Assembly (NCBI RefSeq): GCF_018390595.1
Contig: NZ_JAHBAV010000004.1
Location: forward strand, 1 to 64,000
Length of the DNA: 64,000 bases
DNA from: Dietzia massiliensis
GTDB lineage: Bacteria > Actinomycetota > Actinomycetes > Mycobacteriales > Mycobacteriaceae
Direction: 5' to 3'
This document shows, piece by piece, positions 35,277 through 44,042 of this stretch; positions within the stretch are counted from its first letter, which is position 1, and each line of letters opens with the position of its first letter. The notes beneath the pieces are model-generated. The model was not told the origin of the DNA. It ran no database searches and worked only from the letters and a program-made list of their open reading frames with translations. A program made the position numbers and the translations under genes.

Positions 35277-36800
35277 ATGACCGTCTACTCCCAGCCAGGT
35301 TCCGCCGACGCGGTGATGTCCTACGAGAGCCGCTACGAGCACTACATCGGCGGCGAGTGGAAGGCTCCGGCCAAGGGCGAGTACTTCGAGAACGTCACCC
35401 CCATCACCGGCCAGGTGTTCTGCGAGGTGGGCCGCGGGACCGCCGAGGACATCGAGGCCGCGCTCGACGCCGCGTGGGCCGCCGCGCCCGCGTGGAACGC
35501 CACCTCCGCCGCCGAGCGCTCGCTCGTGCTGCTGCGGATCGCGGACCGGATGGAGGAGAACCTCGAGAAGCTGGCGCTGGCCGAGAGCTGGGACAACGGC
35601 AAGGCGATCCGCGAGACCCTCAACGCGGACATCCCGCTGGCGATCGACCACTTCCGCTACTTCGCCGGTGCCATCCGCGCCCAGGAGGGCGGGATCTCGC
35701 AGATCGACTCCGACACCGTGGCCTACCACTTCCACGAGCCGCTCGGCGTGGTCGGGCAGATCATCCCGTGGAACTTCCCGATCCTCATGGCGGTGTGGAA
35801 GCTCGCGCCCGCGCTGGCCGCCGGCAACTGCGTGGTCCTCAAGCCCGCCGAGCAGACCCCCGCCTCGATCCTCTACCTCATGTCGCTCATCGGGGACCTG
35901 CTGCCGGCGGGCGTGGTCAACGTCGTCAACGGCTTCGGCACCGAGGCCGGCAAGCCGCTCGCCTCCAACCCGCGCATCCGCAAGGTCGCGTTCACCGGCG
36001 AGACCACCACGGGCCGGCTGATCATGCAGTACGCCTCGGAGAACCTCATCCCCGTGACCCTCGAGCTGGGCGGCAAGAGCCCCAACATCTTCTTCGAAGA
36101 CGTCATGGACGCGGACGACGACTTCCGGCAGGCCGCCCTCGAGGGCTTCACGATGTTCGGCCTCAACCAGGGCGAGGTGTGCACGTGCCCCTCGCGCGCG
36201 CTCGTCCAGAAGTCGATCTTCGACGAGTTCACCGAGCTGGCGATCGAGCGCACCAACCGCATCAAGACCGGCAACCCGCTGGACACCGACACGATGATCG
36301 GCGCGCAGGCCTCCACCGACCAGCTGGAGAAGATCCTGTCCTACATCGACATCGGCAAGCAGGAGGGCGCGGACGTGCTCACCGGCGGCGGGCGCGCCGA
36401 ACTCGACGGCGACCTGGCCGGCGGCTTCTACGTGCAGCCCACCGTGTTCCGCGGCCACAACAAGATGCGGCTGTTCCAGGAGGAGATCTTCGGGCCCGTG
36501 CTCTCCCTGAGCTCGTTCACCGACTTCGACGACGCCATGATGATCGCCAACGACACCCTCTACGGCCTCGGCGCGGGCGTGTGGTCGCGCAACGGCACCA
36601 CCGCCTACCGCGCCGGCCGCACCATCCAGGCCGGCCGCGTGTGGACCAACACCTACCACCAGTACCCGGCGCACGCGGCGTTCGGCGGCTACAAGCAGTC
36701 CGGCATCGGCCGCGAGAACCACCTCATGATGCTCGACCACTACCAGCAGACCAAGTGCCTGCTCGTGAGCTACTCGGGCAAGCCGCAGGGCTTCTTCTGA
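35277..36800 (+). CDS. NAD-dependent aldehyde dehydrogenase (acetaldehyde/ExaC type)
   Basis: 507 residues, cytoplasmic, oxidising aldehydes to acids. The catalytic cysteine is Cys302 in [11 protein letters not shown], and the general base is Glu263 in [29 protein letters not shown] is the cofactor/substrate channel block. The adjacent second cysteine is characteristic of the AldA/ExaC group that handles acetaldehyde and other short aldehydes. The ATG at 35277 has GAGAGG eight bases upstream; the GTG at 35268 is too close to it. Flanked by a GAF regulator and, 7 bases downstream, by DUF779, a common partner of this enzyme group. Confidence 0.93.
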   Translation: MTVYSQPGSADAVMSYESRYEHYIGGEWKAPAKGEYFENVTPITGQVFCEVGRGTAEDIEAALDAAWAAAPAWNATSAAERSLVLLRIADRMEENLEKLALAESWDNGKAIRETLNADIPLAIDHFRYFAGAIRAQEGGISQIDSDTVAYHFHEPLGVVGQIIPWNFPILMAVWKLAPALAAGNCVVLKPAEQTPASILYLMSLIGDLLPAGVVNVVNGFGTEAGKPLASNPRIRKVAFTGETTTGRLIMQYASENLIPVTLELGGKSPNIFFEDVMDADDDFRQAALEGFTMFGLNQGEVCTCPSRALVQKSIFDEFTELAIERTNRIKTGNPLDTDTMIGAQASTDQLEKILSYIDIGKQEGADVLTGGGRAELDGDLAGGFYVQPTVFRGHNKMRLFQEEIFGPVLSLSSFTDFDDAMMIANDTLYGLGAGVWSRNGTTAYRAGRTIQAGRVWTNTYHQYPAHAAFGGYKQSGIGRENHLMMLDHYQQTKCLLVSYSGKPQGFF

Positions 36801-36807
36801 GCCGGGC

Positions 36808-37338
36808 GTGAGCAGCATGGACGACGTGTGTGGGCTGCCCTCGGGTGGGAGCGTGCGGATCGCCGCGCGCGCCGCGGCGCCCGAGGGTGCGCCCGACGAC
36901 CTGCCGCCGCGCGTGGTGGCGACCGAGCCGGCCGTCGAGCTCCTCCGCGAGCTCGTCGGCCCGCACGGGCCGGTGATGTTCCACCAGTCCGGCGGGTGCT
37001 GCGACGGGTCCGCGCCCATGTGCTACCCGGACGGGGAGTTCCGGGTCGGTCAGCGCGACGTGTTGGTGGGGGAACTGGACCTGGGTGACGACGACGAGGC
37101 GCGCGCCCCCGGGGCGTCGGTCGGTCTCCGGGTACGCGTGTGGATCTCGGGCTCACAGTTCGAGACCTGGAAGCACACGCAACTGGTGGTGGACGCCGTC
37201 CCGGGCAGGGGCTCGGGGTTCAGTCTCGAGAACCCGACCGGGAAGCGGTTCCTGTCGCGGGCCCGCACGTTCGACGAGCGCGAGCTCGCCGCCCTCGAGG
37301 AGTTCCCGCCGCCGACGGGCGCGGACCTGGACGTGTAG
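36808..37338 (+). CDS. DUF779 protein, partner of aldehyde dehydrogenase
   Basis: 176 residues with the full DUF779 core: VMFHQSGGCCDGSAPMCYP (about 54-72), then GSQFETWKHTQLVVDAVPGRG and a FSLENPTGKRFLSR end. The conserved His, Cys-Cys and Cys suggest a metal-binding site. Function is not known; the family is almost always encoded beside ExaC-type aldehyde dehydrogenases, as here (7-base gap), so it is presumed an accessory factor. The start is taken as GTG 36808; an ATG at 36817 is also possible. Confidence 0.88.
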   Translation: MSSMDDVCGLPSGGSVRIAARAAAPEGAPDDLPPRVVATEPAVELLRELVGPHGPVMFHQSGGCCDGSAPMCYPDGEFRVGQRDVLVGELDLGDDDEARAPGASVGLRVRVWISGSQFETWKHTQLVVDAVPGRGSGFSLENPTGKRFLSRARTFDERELAALEEFPPPTGADLDV

Positions 37339-37412
37339 GGGTGGGGCGGCGTCCGGGGCCGGGACCGGCCGATCCGGTCTGCCCGGAGCGGGCACGGCGG
37401 TAGAGTCCGACC

Positions 37413-38048
37413 ATGGACACGGACCGCACGGCCTCCGCTGACCCCCTCGACGCCACCGTCGAGTTCCTCACCCCCGAGCTGCGTGCTGACCTGCTCGAAC
37501 GCTGGAACGAGCCGCAGCGGCGGTACCACAACGAGACGCACCTGCGGGCCGTCCTGCGGGCGATCGACGCGCTCGAGGCCGACGGGGAGTCGTTCGACGA
37601 CACCGAGGTCCGCCTGGCCGCGTGGCTACACGCCGCGGTGTTCGATCCCACCGGCTCGGAGAACACCGAGAAGTCCGCGGCGTTGGCCGAGCGCGTGCTC
37701 GACTCCGCCGCTCCGGCCGCCGAGGTCGCGCGGCTGGTCCGGCTCATGGGCGGGCACCGCGTCGAGCCGGGGGACCTCAACGGTGCGGTCCTCTCCGACG
37801 CCGACCTCGCCGTGCTCGGCGCCGACCCCGACACGTATGACACCTACGCCCGCGACGTCCGCCACGAGTACGCCCACGTGCCGGGCGAGCGGTTCGTGGC
37901 CGGGCGGATCGGCGCGTTGGAGGGGTTGCTCGAGCGGCGCTCGGTGTTCCTCACGCGGGCGGGCCGCGATCTGTGGGAGAAGCAGGCCCACGCCAACCTC
38001 AACCGCGAGCTGGGGCTCCTGCGCGCGGGGGGATTCCCGGCGGCGTGA
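37413..38048 (+). CDS. HD-type metal-dependent hydrolase, predicted
   Basis: 211 residues resembling the COG4339 group of HD-superfamily proteins. Likely metal ligands are RYHNETHL (about 30-37), AAWLHAAVFDP (His-Ala, about 69-79) and LSDADLAVLGA (about 128). Substrate is unknown; it could be a phosphohydrolase. The C-terminal 50 bases overlap the 3' end of the convergent FMN-enzyme gene. ATG at 37413. No strong operon partner, although it reads in the same direction as DUF779 after 74 bases. Confidence 0.75.
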   Translation: MDTDRTASADPLDATVEFLTPELRADLLERWNEPQRRYHNETHLRAVLRAIDALEADGESFDDTEVRLAAWLHAAVFDPTGSENTEKSAALAERVLDSAAPAAEVARLVRLMGGHRVEPGDLNGAVLSDADLAVLGADPDTYDTYARDVRHEYAHVPGERFVAGRIGALEGLLERRSVFLTRAGRDLWEKQAHANLNRELGLLRAGGFPAA

Positions 38049-39594
38049 CCGCGGCCGTGTACTCCGCGACGCCGGAGGCGACCATGAACTCGGTGATGGC
38101 GCGGGCGTCGTCCTCGCCCGGCAGCCCCCAGCCGTCCCGGTACCCGTAGATGTCGGCCAGCGTGTGCGCGTCCCGGGTCCCGCGGGCGAGCTCGACGTCG
38201 GTCGGCCCGATGAGACCGGGATGCGGGACCCCGACCGCGCCGGCGACCTTGACGAGCTCGCGGCGCAGTGACCGGATGTAGTTCGAGCACCGCACCGCCA
38301 TCGCCGTGGGATCGACACCGCGGACGAGCCAGGGGTTCTGGGTGGCGACCCCCGTGGGGCATCCCCCGGTGTGACACTTCTGCGCCTGGATGCAGCCCAC
38401 CGACAGCATCGGCTCGCGGGCCACGTTGATCATGTCGACCCCCAGCGCCAGCGCGACCACCGCGTTCTCCGGGATGCCGAGCTTGCCGGAGCCGATGAAC
38501 ATCACGTCGTCGGTCAGCCCGGCCTCGGCGAAGACCGAGTAGACGCGCGGGAAGCCCAGGCGGAAGGGCAGGGACACGGCGTCGGTGAACACGAGCGGGC
38601 CCGCTCCGGTGCCGCCCTCTCCGCCGTCGATCGTGATGAAGTCGACGCCCCGGTCGCGCGGGACCATCGCGGTGGCGAGATCCTCCCAGAAGCTCATGTC
38701 GCCGACCGCCGACTTGATGCCGACGGGCAGTCCGGTGCGGTCCGCGATCTCCTCGACCAGGTCCAGCATCGAGTCGACGTCGTGGAACGCGGTGTGGCGG
38801 GAGGGGCTCGCGCAGTCCTCACCCATCGGGATGCCGCGGATCGCGGCGACCTCCTCGGTGATCTTGGCCGCCGGCAGGAGCCCGCCGAGCCCCGGCTTGG
38901 CGCCCTGGCTGAGCTTGATCTCGATGGCCCGGATCGGGTGCTTCTCGGTGAGGGCCACCAGCTTGTCGATGTCGAAGCGGCCGTCGTCGTCCCGGACACC
39001 GAAGTACGCGGTGCCGATCTGGAAGACCAGGTCCGCGCCGTTCTGGTGGTACGGGCTCAGCCCACCCTCGCCGGTGTTGTGCAGGGCCCCGGACAGGGCG
39101 GCGCCTCGGTTGAGCGCCTCCACAGCCGGGGCGGAGAGCGCACCGTAGCTCATCGCCGAGATGCTGACCAGCGACTCCGGTCGGTACGCGCGGGCGCGGC
39201 CCCGGGCCGCGCCGAGCACCTTGGCGGGCGGGAGGGGGAGCTGCTGCCCGGCGTGCGGGCGGGCGGAGAGCGTGACGTCGCTGAAGGTGCGCTGCTTGAC
39301 GATCGGGTAGCCCTCGAGGAACTCGATGTCGTTGTCCGTGCCGAAACCGAACGTGGTCGCCCGGGTCTCGGCGGACTCGTACACCCAGTCGCGTTGGTCG
39401 CGCGTGAACGGGCGTTCCTCGTCGTTGCCCGCGACGATGTACTGCCGCAGCTCGGGGCCGATGGCGGTCAGTGCCATCCGGGCGTGGCCGAGGACGGGGA
39501 AGGTCCGCAGGATCGGGTAGCGGGTCTGTCGCATATCTGTGGCCGCGACGGCCGCGAGCGCGGCCAGCGGCGCGCCGAGGAGCCATTTGCGCAT
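37999..39594 (-). CDS. FMN-binding glutamate-synthase-like enzyme with N-terminal membrane segment
   Basis: 531 residues related to the FMN/Fe-S half of GltB, lacking the glutaminase domain. A short hydrophobic N-terminus (LLGAPLAALAAVAA) may anchor it. ISAMSYGALSAPAVEALN and IKLSQGAKPGLGG are the FMN-barrel blocks, and the [3Fe-4S] motif is CIQAQKCHTGGCPTG. The reaction in this subfamily is not established. The ATG at 39594 has GGAGG seven bases upstream; an upstream extension is less likely. Genuine gltBD genes are elsewhere in the window (47209-53275). Its 3' end overlaps the convergent HD gene by 50 bases. Confidence 0.85.
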   Translation of the reverse strand: MRKWLLGAPLAALAAVAATDMRQTRYPILRTFPVLGHARMALTAIGPELRQYIVAGNDEERPFTRDQRDWVYESAETRATTFGFGTDNDIEFLEGYPIVKQRTFSDVTLSARPHAGQQLPLPPAKVLGAARGRARAYRPESLVSISAMSYGALSAPAVEALNRGAALSGALHNTGEGGLSPYHQNGADLVFQIGTAYFGVRDDDGRFDIDKLVALTEKHPIRAIEIKLSQGAKPGLGGLLPAAKITEEVAAIRGIPMGEDCASPSRHTAFHDVDSMLDLVEEIADRTGLPVGIKSAVGDMSFWEDLATAMVPRDRGVDFITIDGGEGGTGAGPLVFTDAVSLPFRLGFPRVYSVFAEAGLTDDVMFIGSGKLGIPENAVVALALGVDMINVAREPMLSVGCIQAQKCHTGGCPTGVATQNPWLVRGVDPTAMAVRCSNYIRSLRRELVKVAGAVGVPHPGLIGPTDVELARGTRDAHTLADIYGYRDGWGLPGEDDARAITEFMVASGVAEYTAAVTPPGIPPRAGAPARG

Positions 39595-39671
39595 GTCGAC
39601 CTCCAAGGGGGCGGGGGCTGTGGGGTGTGGTCGGGAGCTGCCCCCATCATGCCTACCGGGCGCCGCTGGCA

Positions 39672-40793
39672 TCAGGGCAGGATACGCGAGATGACGTCGG
39701 CGGCGACGTCCTCGAGCAGCGGGCCCGCGTTGGCGATCGAGCGCTCGAGGTCCGGCTCGCGCTCGGTCAACGCGGCGGCGGCGACGAACCCGGCCTCGGC
39801 GACCCGGTCGGCCTCGAGATCCAGGCGTCCGCAGACCGCGACCACCGGCACCGCGTGCGACCGGCAGAGGGCGGCCACGCCCATCGGCGTCTTGCCGTGC
39901 ATGGTCTGGTCGTCGAGTCGCCCCTCGCCGGTAACCACGAGGTCGGCGGCGGAGAGCATGTCCTCCAGGCCGGTGAGCGTGCCGAGCACCTCGAAGCCGG
40001 GATCCAGCGAGGCGCCGAGCAGTTCGCGGGCGGCGAAGCCCACACCGCCGGCGGCGCCGGAGCCGGGGGCGTCGGGGTCCACGTCGAGCCCCTGGGCGCG
40101 CAGGACCTCGACGAGCCGGGCGAGGCCGGCCTCGAGCTCGTCCAGCTGTTCGTCGGTGGCGCCCTTCTGCGGGCCGTAGACGCGGGCCGCGCCCAGCGGA
40201 CCGAGCAGCGGATTGTCGACGTCGCAGGCCACGAGGATCCGGGCGGCCCGGACGGCCGGGTCGAGACCGTCGAGGTCCACGCGGTCCAGATTGATCAACG
40301 CGCCGCCGCCGTCGGGTAGTTCGGCACCCGAGGCGTCGAGGAACCGCGCGCCCAGGGCGGAGAGCATGCCGGTGCCGCCGTCGGTGGAGGCGCTGCCGCC
40401 GATGCCCAGGTGGATGTTGCCGCGGCCGGAGCGGAGCGCGGCCAGCATGACCTCGCCGACGCCGCGGCTCGACGCCTCGAGAGGGCGAGGCTCACCGCCG
40501 GGTAGGCGGAGCAGGCCGCAGGCGTCGGCCATCTCGACGAACGCGGTGTCCGGATCGATGGCGGCGAAGGACGTCTCCACCGTCTCGCCCGTGGGTCCGG
40601 AGACGGTGACGGGCACGGGGCGCGCGCCGCCGGCGACCATCACCTCGAGGCTGCCGCCCCCGCCGTCGGCGACCGGGCGCTCGACCACGTCGATCTCGGG
40701 GTGCGCCCGCCGGGCACCCTCGGCCGCGTGACGGCACGCCTCGATAGCGGTGAGTGAGCCCTTGAAGGCCCCGCAGGCCACGACGATCGTCAC
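39672..40793 (-). CDS. glxK: Glycerate kinase (GlxK/GarK family)
   Basis: 373 residues, phosphorylating D-glycerate with ATP. Family blocks are VVACGAFKGSLTAIEACRHA (2-22), VADGGGGSLEVM (about 47), GIGGSASTDGGTGML (about 125-140), GPQKGAT and VVTGEGRLDDQTMHGKTP. Length is normal. I chose the GTG at 40793 because the family begins at this point; a frame to 40829 has no similarity and no ribosome binding site. Upstream of the FMN enzyme gene on the same strand (77-base gap), perhaps one transcript, though no pathway link is evident. Confidence 0.93.
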   Translation of the reverse strand: MTIVVACGAFKGSLTAIEACRHAAEGARRAHPEIDVVERPVADGGGGSLEVMVAGGARPVPVTVSGPTGETVETSFAAIDPDTAFVEMADACGLLRLPGGEPRPLEASSRGVGEVMLAALRSGRGNIHLGIGGSASTDGGTGMLSALGARFLDASGAELPDGGGALINLDRVDLDGLDPAVRAARILVACDVDNPLLGPLGAARVYGPQKGATDEQLDELEAGLARLVEVLRAQGLDVDPDAPGSGAAGGVGFAARELLGASLDPGFEVLGTLTGLEDMLSAADLVVTGEGRLDDQTMHGKTPMGVAALCRSHAVPVVAVCGRLDLEADRVAEAGFVAAAALTEREPDLERSIANAGPLLEDVAADVISRILP

Positions 40794-40832
40794 GCCTGCA
40801 TCATCCCCTATGAGTGTCCGGCGACACACGAC

Positions 40833-40872
40833 GGCCCGGGATCGCGACGGGGGAGGGTCGCGGTCCCGGGCC
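40833..40872 (-). terminator. Terminator of the first GSL-rich protein gene
   Basis: Arms 40833-40848 and 40857-40872 form a 16-bp stem (GGCCCGGG outer end) with one mismatch and an 8-base loop, 41 bases beyond the stop at 40914 on the minus strand. Confidence 0.7.
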
Positions 40873-40913
40873 AGGAAGGCGCATCCGCTGCGCCGCGTGT
40901 CAGCCGGGGGTTA

Positions 40914-41573
40914 TCAGCCCAGCGAGCCGGCGGCGATGCCGACGTCGGCGTTGACGCCGGCCTCGACGGTCTCGTCGGCGGCGTCACCCTCGGCGCCGGA
41001 GCTCAGGCCGGCGAGCGAGCCGCTCAGCGAGCCGGTCCCGGACTCGTCGGCGGCGGCCGCGGTGTCGTCCGTGGCCTCGTCACCCGAGCCGAGCGAACCG
41101 GGGGTGGTCTCATCGGTGGCGGTGTCATCGGCGGGCTCCTCGCTGCTGCCGAGCGAGCCGAGGGAGCCGGAGTCGGCCTCGCCGGTCACGGCGCCGGTCT
41201 GGGTGTCGCCCTCACCGGAGCCGAGGGAGCCGGAGTCCGCGGCAGGGCCGCCTCCGTCGATGGCCTCGCTGCCGGTGTTCGGGGAGACCCCGAGGCTGCC
41301 GAACTCGATCGAGCCCGGGTTGGGCGTCTCGGCGTCGAGGTTGAGGTTGAAGCTCAGGCTGCCCAGGTCGATGCCGAGGTCCGTGCCGAGGGCGCCCTCG
41401 AGGCTGCCGTCCTCGCCGGTGGCCTCGGCCAGGCTGGCGGTGGGATCCGTGGGGGCGTCGGTCTCCGCAGCGGCCAGGCCCGGGAACGCGATGGCGGCAC
41501 CGATGCCGAACGCGCCGACGGCGGCGATCTTCGCGGTGGTGCGGTTGGTGGTCTTGCGGTGGGTGTTCGTCAT
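40914..41573 (-). CDS. Secreted Gly-Ser-Leu-rich protein A, unknown function
   Basis: 219 residues. A typical Sec signal peptide (basic start TNTHRKTTNRTTAKIAA, hydrophobic core, cleavage near GLAAA|ETD at 36) is followed by a low-complexity acidic body, rich in Gly, Ser, Leu, Asp, Glu and Thr. GSL or GSLGS recurs about a dozen times (DLGSLSF, FGSLGV, SGSLGSG, PGSLGSG). No cysteine, no C-terminal anchor, no known domain. ATG at 41573 with GGAGAG upstream. It shares its design with the proteins at 45514-46947, 54704-55066 and 58445-59581. A small dyad CGATGA-ATC-TCATCG lies upstream at 41602-41616. Confidence 0.72.
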   Translation of the reverse strand: MTNTHRKTTNRTTAKIAAVGAFGIGAAIAFPGLAAAETDAPTDPTASLAEATGEDGSLEGALGTDLGIDLGSLSFNLNLDAETPNPGSIEFGSLGVSPNTGSEAIDGGGPAADSGSLGSGEGDTQTGAVTGEADSGSLGSLGSSEEPADDTATDETTPGSLGSGDEATDDTAAAADESGTGSLSGSLAGLSSGAEGDAADETVEAGVNADVGIAAGSLG

Positions 41574-41796
41574 AGAGGAACTCTCCGATCTGCATCGACC
41601 CCGATGAATCTCATCGCGGACACCCCGGTCGGAGCGGAGTGCATCGGCGACCCTACAAGCGCACCGGAGTTCCGCAAGAGGTCGGGAACCTGAGCATCCC
41701 TTGACGTAACAACCCGGTCACGGGGGCATTTCAGGTTTCTCACGCGGCGCCTGCGCGACCGGTGTGCCGCGCGTCATGCCTGCCTAGGCTGGGTGC

Positions 41797-43326
41797 ATGG
41801 ACGCTTCCGCAGCCGTCGATCCGCCGCCGCCCGGCCCGCCCGTCGTGGTGGAGACGCACAGCGCGCTCATCTTCCTCTGGGGTGACGAGGCTCACAAAGT
41901 CCGCAAGTCGGTCGACCTCGGTTTCCTCGACAACACCACCGCCGCGGCCCGCGGGGAGCAGAGCCGGCGCGAGGTCGAGCTCAACAGTCGGCTCACTCCG
42001 GACGTGTACAGGGGCGTGTTGGAGGTGAGGGGGCCCGACGGCGAGGTGGTCGATCACGTCGTGCGGATGCGCCGGCTGCCGGCGCGTAGGAGCCTCGCCT
42101 CATTGGTCCGCCTCCGGGCCGACGGCGGGCCCGGGGGCGGCGATACGGACATCGTGGTGGGCCTGACCAAGGTGGCCCGGCAGATCGCGCACCTGCACGC
42201 CGCCGGCCCACGCTCGGAGGAGATCGACGCGGCGGGCACCCCGGCGGCGGTGGCCGGGTTGTGGGAGCGGTCCCTCGATCACCTGCGCCGCCTCGAGGTG
42301 GGCCGGGGCGCGCCGGAGATCGTCGACGACATCGAGGCGCTCGCCACCGACTACCTGCGCGGGCGCGCGCCCCTGCTGGAGTCCCGCGTGGCGGACGGTC
42401 GGATCGTCGACGGGCACGGGGACCTGCTGGCCGCCGACGTCTACCTGCTCGACGACGGGCCGAGGGTGATCGACTGCCTCGAGTTCGACGACCTGCTCCG
42501 CTACGGGGACGCCGTGCTGGACATCGGATTCCTGGCGATGGACCTCGACGCGTCGGGGGCGCGGGACCTCGCCGTCGTCCTCCTCGGGGCCTACCGGGAG
42601 GCCTCCGGCGACGACGCGCCGCCGTCGCTCGTCCACCACTACATCGGGTACCGGGCCATCGTCCGGTCGAAGGTCACCGCGATCCGCGCGGAGCAGGCGG
42701 CCGACGGCGACGGGGGCCTCGGCGACGCGCGACGCGCCCTCGAGCTGGCGGACCTGGCCGTCGACTCGCTGCTGCGTGGGAGGGTGCGACTGGTGCTGGT
42801 GGGCGGCGTCTCGGGGTCGGGGAAGTCCACCCTCGCGGCGCCGCTGGCCGAGGCGCTGGGCGCGGAGCTGCTGCGCTCGGATGTGGTGCGCTCGAACGTG
42901 GTGCGCGCGCAGGCGGCCCGGGGGAGCGACAGGTATTCGGAGGAGGCGGTCGGGGCCGTCTACGCCGAGCTGCTCGACCGCGCGGCCGCGTCACTCGCCC
43001 TGGGCCGCAGCGTGGTGCTGGACGCCACGTGGCTCGAGCCGCGCCGGCGGGCCGAGGCCGAGACCGTGGCCGCCGACGCGCACGCCGAGCTGGTGGAGAT
43101 CTCGTGCACCGCGCCCCGCGACGAGCTGGTGCGGCGGATCACCGAGCGGGCGCGCGCGGGGACGGACCCGTCCGAGGCCACGATCGAGGTGCTCGACGAC
43201 CAGCTGGCGGGCCCGGCGGCGTGGCCGGAGGCGATCGAGGTCGGCACCGTCGGGCTCGACGTCCGCGACGGCGAAGCCGTCCGCCGGTGGGCGGAACGCG
43301 AACTGGGACCACTGCCCTGGACCTGA
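41797..43326 (+). CDS. Bifunctional APH-like / P-loop kinase (Rv2004c-like)
   Basis: 509 residues. Residues 1-320 form an aminoglycoside-phosphotransferase-like fold with HGDLLAADVYLL and VIDCLEFDDLLRYGD (catalytic loop and metal site). Residues 330-509 form a zeta-toxin-like P-loop kinase: Walker A GGVSGSGKST begins at 337, then RSDVVRSNVVRAQAARG and VVLDATWLEPRRR. This architecture matches M. tuberculosis Rv2004c and COG2187/COG0645 proteins. Substrate is unknown, so antibiotic modification should not be assumed. ATG at 41797. Upstream 41574-41796 serves divergent genes. Confidence 0.85.
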   Translation: MDASAAVDPPPPGPPVVVETHSALIFLWGDEAHKVRKSVDLGFLDNTTAAARGEQSRREVELNSRLTPDVYRGVLEVRGPDGEVVDHVVRMRRLPARRSLASLVRLRADGGPGGGDTDIVVGLTKVARQIAHLHAAGPRSEEIDAAGTPAAVAGLWERSLDHLRRLEVGRGAPEIVDDIEALATDYLRGRAPLLESRVADGRIVDGHGDLLAADVYLLDDGPRVIDCLEFDDLLRYGDAVLDIGFLAMDLDASGARDLAVVLLGAYREASGDDAPPSLVHHYIGYRAIVRSKVTAIRAEQAADGDGGLGDARRALELADLAVDSLLRGRVRLVLVGGVSGSGKSTLAAPLAEALGAELLRSDVVRSNVVRAQAARGSDRYSEEAVGAVYAELLDRAAASLALGRSVVLDATWLEPRRRAEAETVAADAHAELVEISCTAPRDELVRRITERARAGTDPSEATIEVLDDQLAGPAAWPEAIEVGTVGLDVRDGEAVRRWAERELGPLPWT

Positions 43327-43391
43327 GAGCAGAGTCGTTGTCAGATCACAATTCTGGGGAAGCGCGCCCCACGCACCGAAACGAGGGGCGT

Positions 43392-44000
43392 ATGGTCGTG
43401 CGCGTGACCCACCCCTTCGCACGGGCCGGGCGGGAGCTCGTGCCCGGCCGCTGGTTCGGCCCCGCCGCCGTCATGGCGCTGGGCTGTGCGATCGCGTGGA
43501 CGCTCGTCGGCTTCGGGCACGGTGCGCTGCTGGCGGCCGTGGTCCTCGTCGGGACACTGTCCGTGGCGCTGTGGAACTCGCCGCTGCGCGCCACGGGTCA
43601 CGAGCCCCTGAAGGCCGTGCGCGCCCTGACCTCCGCCGGGCACGCGGTCGTGGTGCTGTGGCGGCCGGGCTGCCCCTACTCGGCGGCGCTGCGCCGCCGG
43701 GCCAGCCGCGAGGGCCTCGAGGTCCACTGGGTCAACATCTGGCGCGACGAGGACGCCTACGAGCTGTGTTGCACGATCAACGGCGGCTCCGAGGAGACGC
43801 CCACCGCCGTGGTGCTCGATCCGACACTGACGACGCCCGTGGTGATCCCCGCCTCCGTGCCGGGGATCCGTGAGGCGACCGCCGCGCCGATCACCTCTAC
43901 GCAGACGATCACCCCGATCACGAAGATCTGCGCGGTTCCCGCGCCCGCGACCACCCCCGCGATCGGGTCGCCCCGCAGGACCGGCTCCCGCGGCCTCTGA
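43392..44000 (+). CDS. Membrane-anchored glutaredoxin/mycoredoxin-like protein (CPYS)
   Basis: 202 residues. Two hydrophobic helices (about 22-60) precede a thioredoxin-fold domain (about 75-155) with the motif WRPGCPYSAALR, giving Cys94-Pro-Tyr-Ser97, and a cis-proline loop EETPTAVVL. An unusual vicinal Cys126-Cys127 pair (YELCCTING) follows. A final hydrophobic/Thr-Pro-rich region ends in Arg/Gly. The monothiol CPYS centre suggests mycothiol-dependent disulfide exchange at the membrane, by analogy with mycoredoxins; this is inference. ATG at 43392, 65 bases after the kinase gene. Confidence 0.75.
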   Translation: MVVRVTHPFARAGRELVPGRWFGPAAVMALGCAIAWTLVGFGHGALLAAVVLVGTLSVALWNSPLRATGHEPLKAVRALTSAGHAVVVLWRPGCPYSAALRRRASREGLEVHWVNIWRDEDAYELCCTINGGSEETPTAVVLDPTLTTPVVIPASVPGIREATAAPITSTQTITPITKICAVPAPATTPAIGSPRRTGSRGL

Positions 44001-44042
44001 CCGGCCACGCCCGCCGGCCGGGCCGGGCGCACCTCGTCGTCG

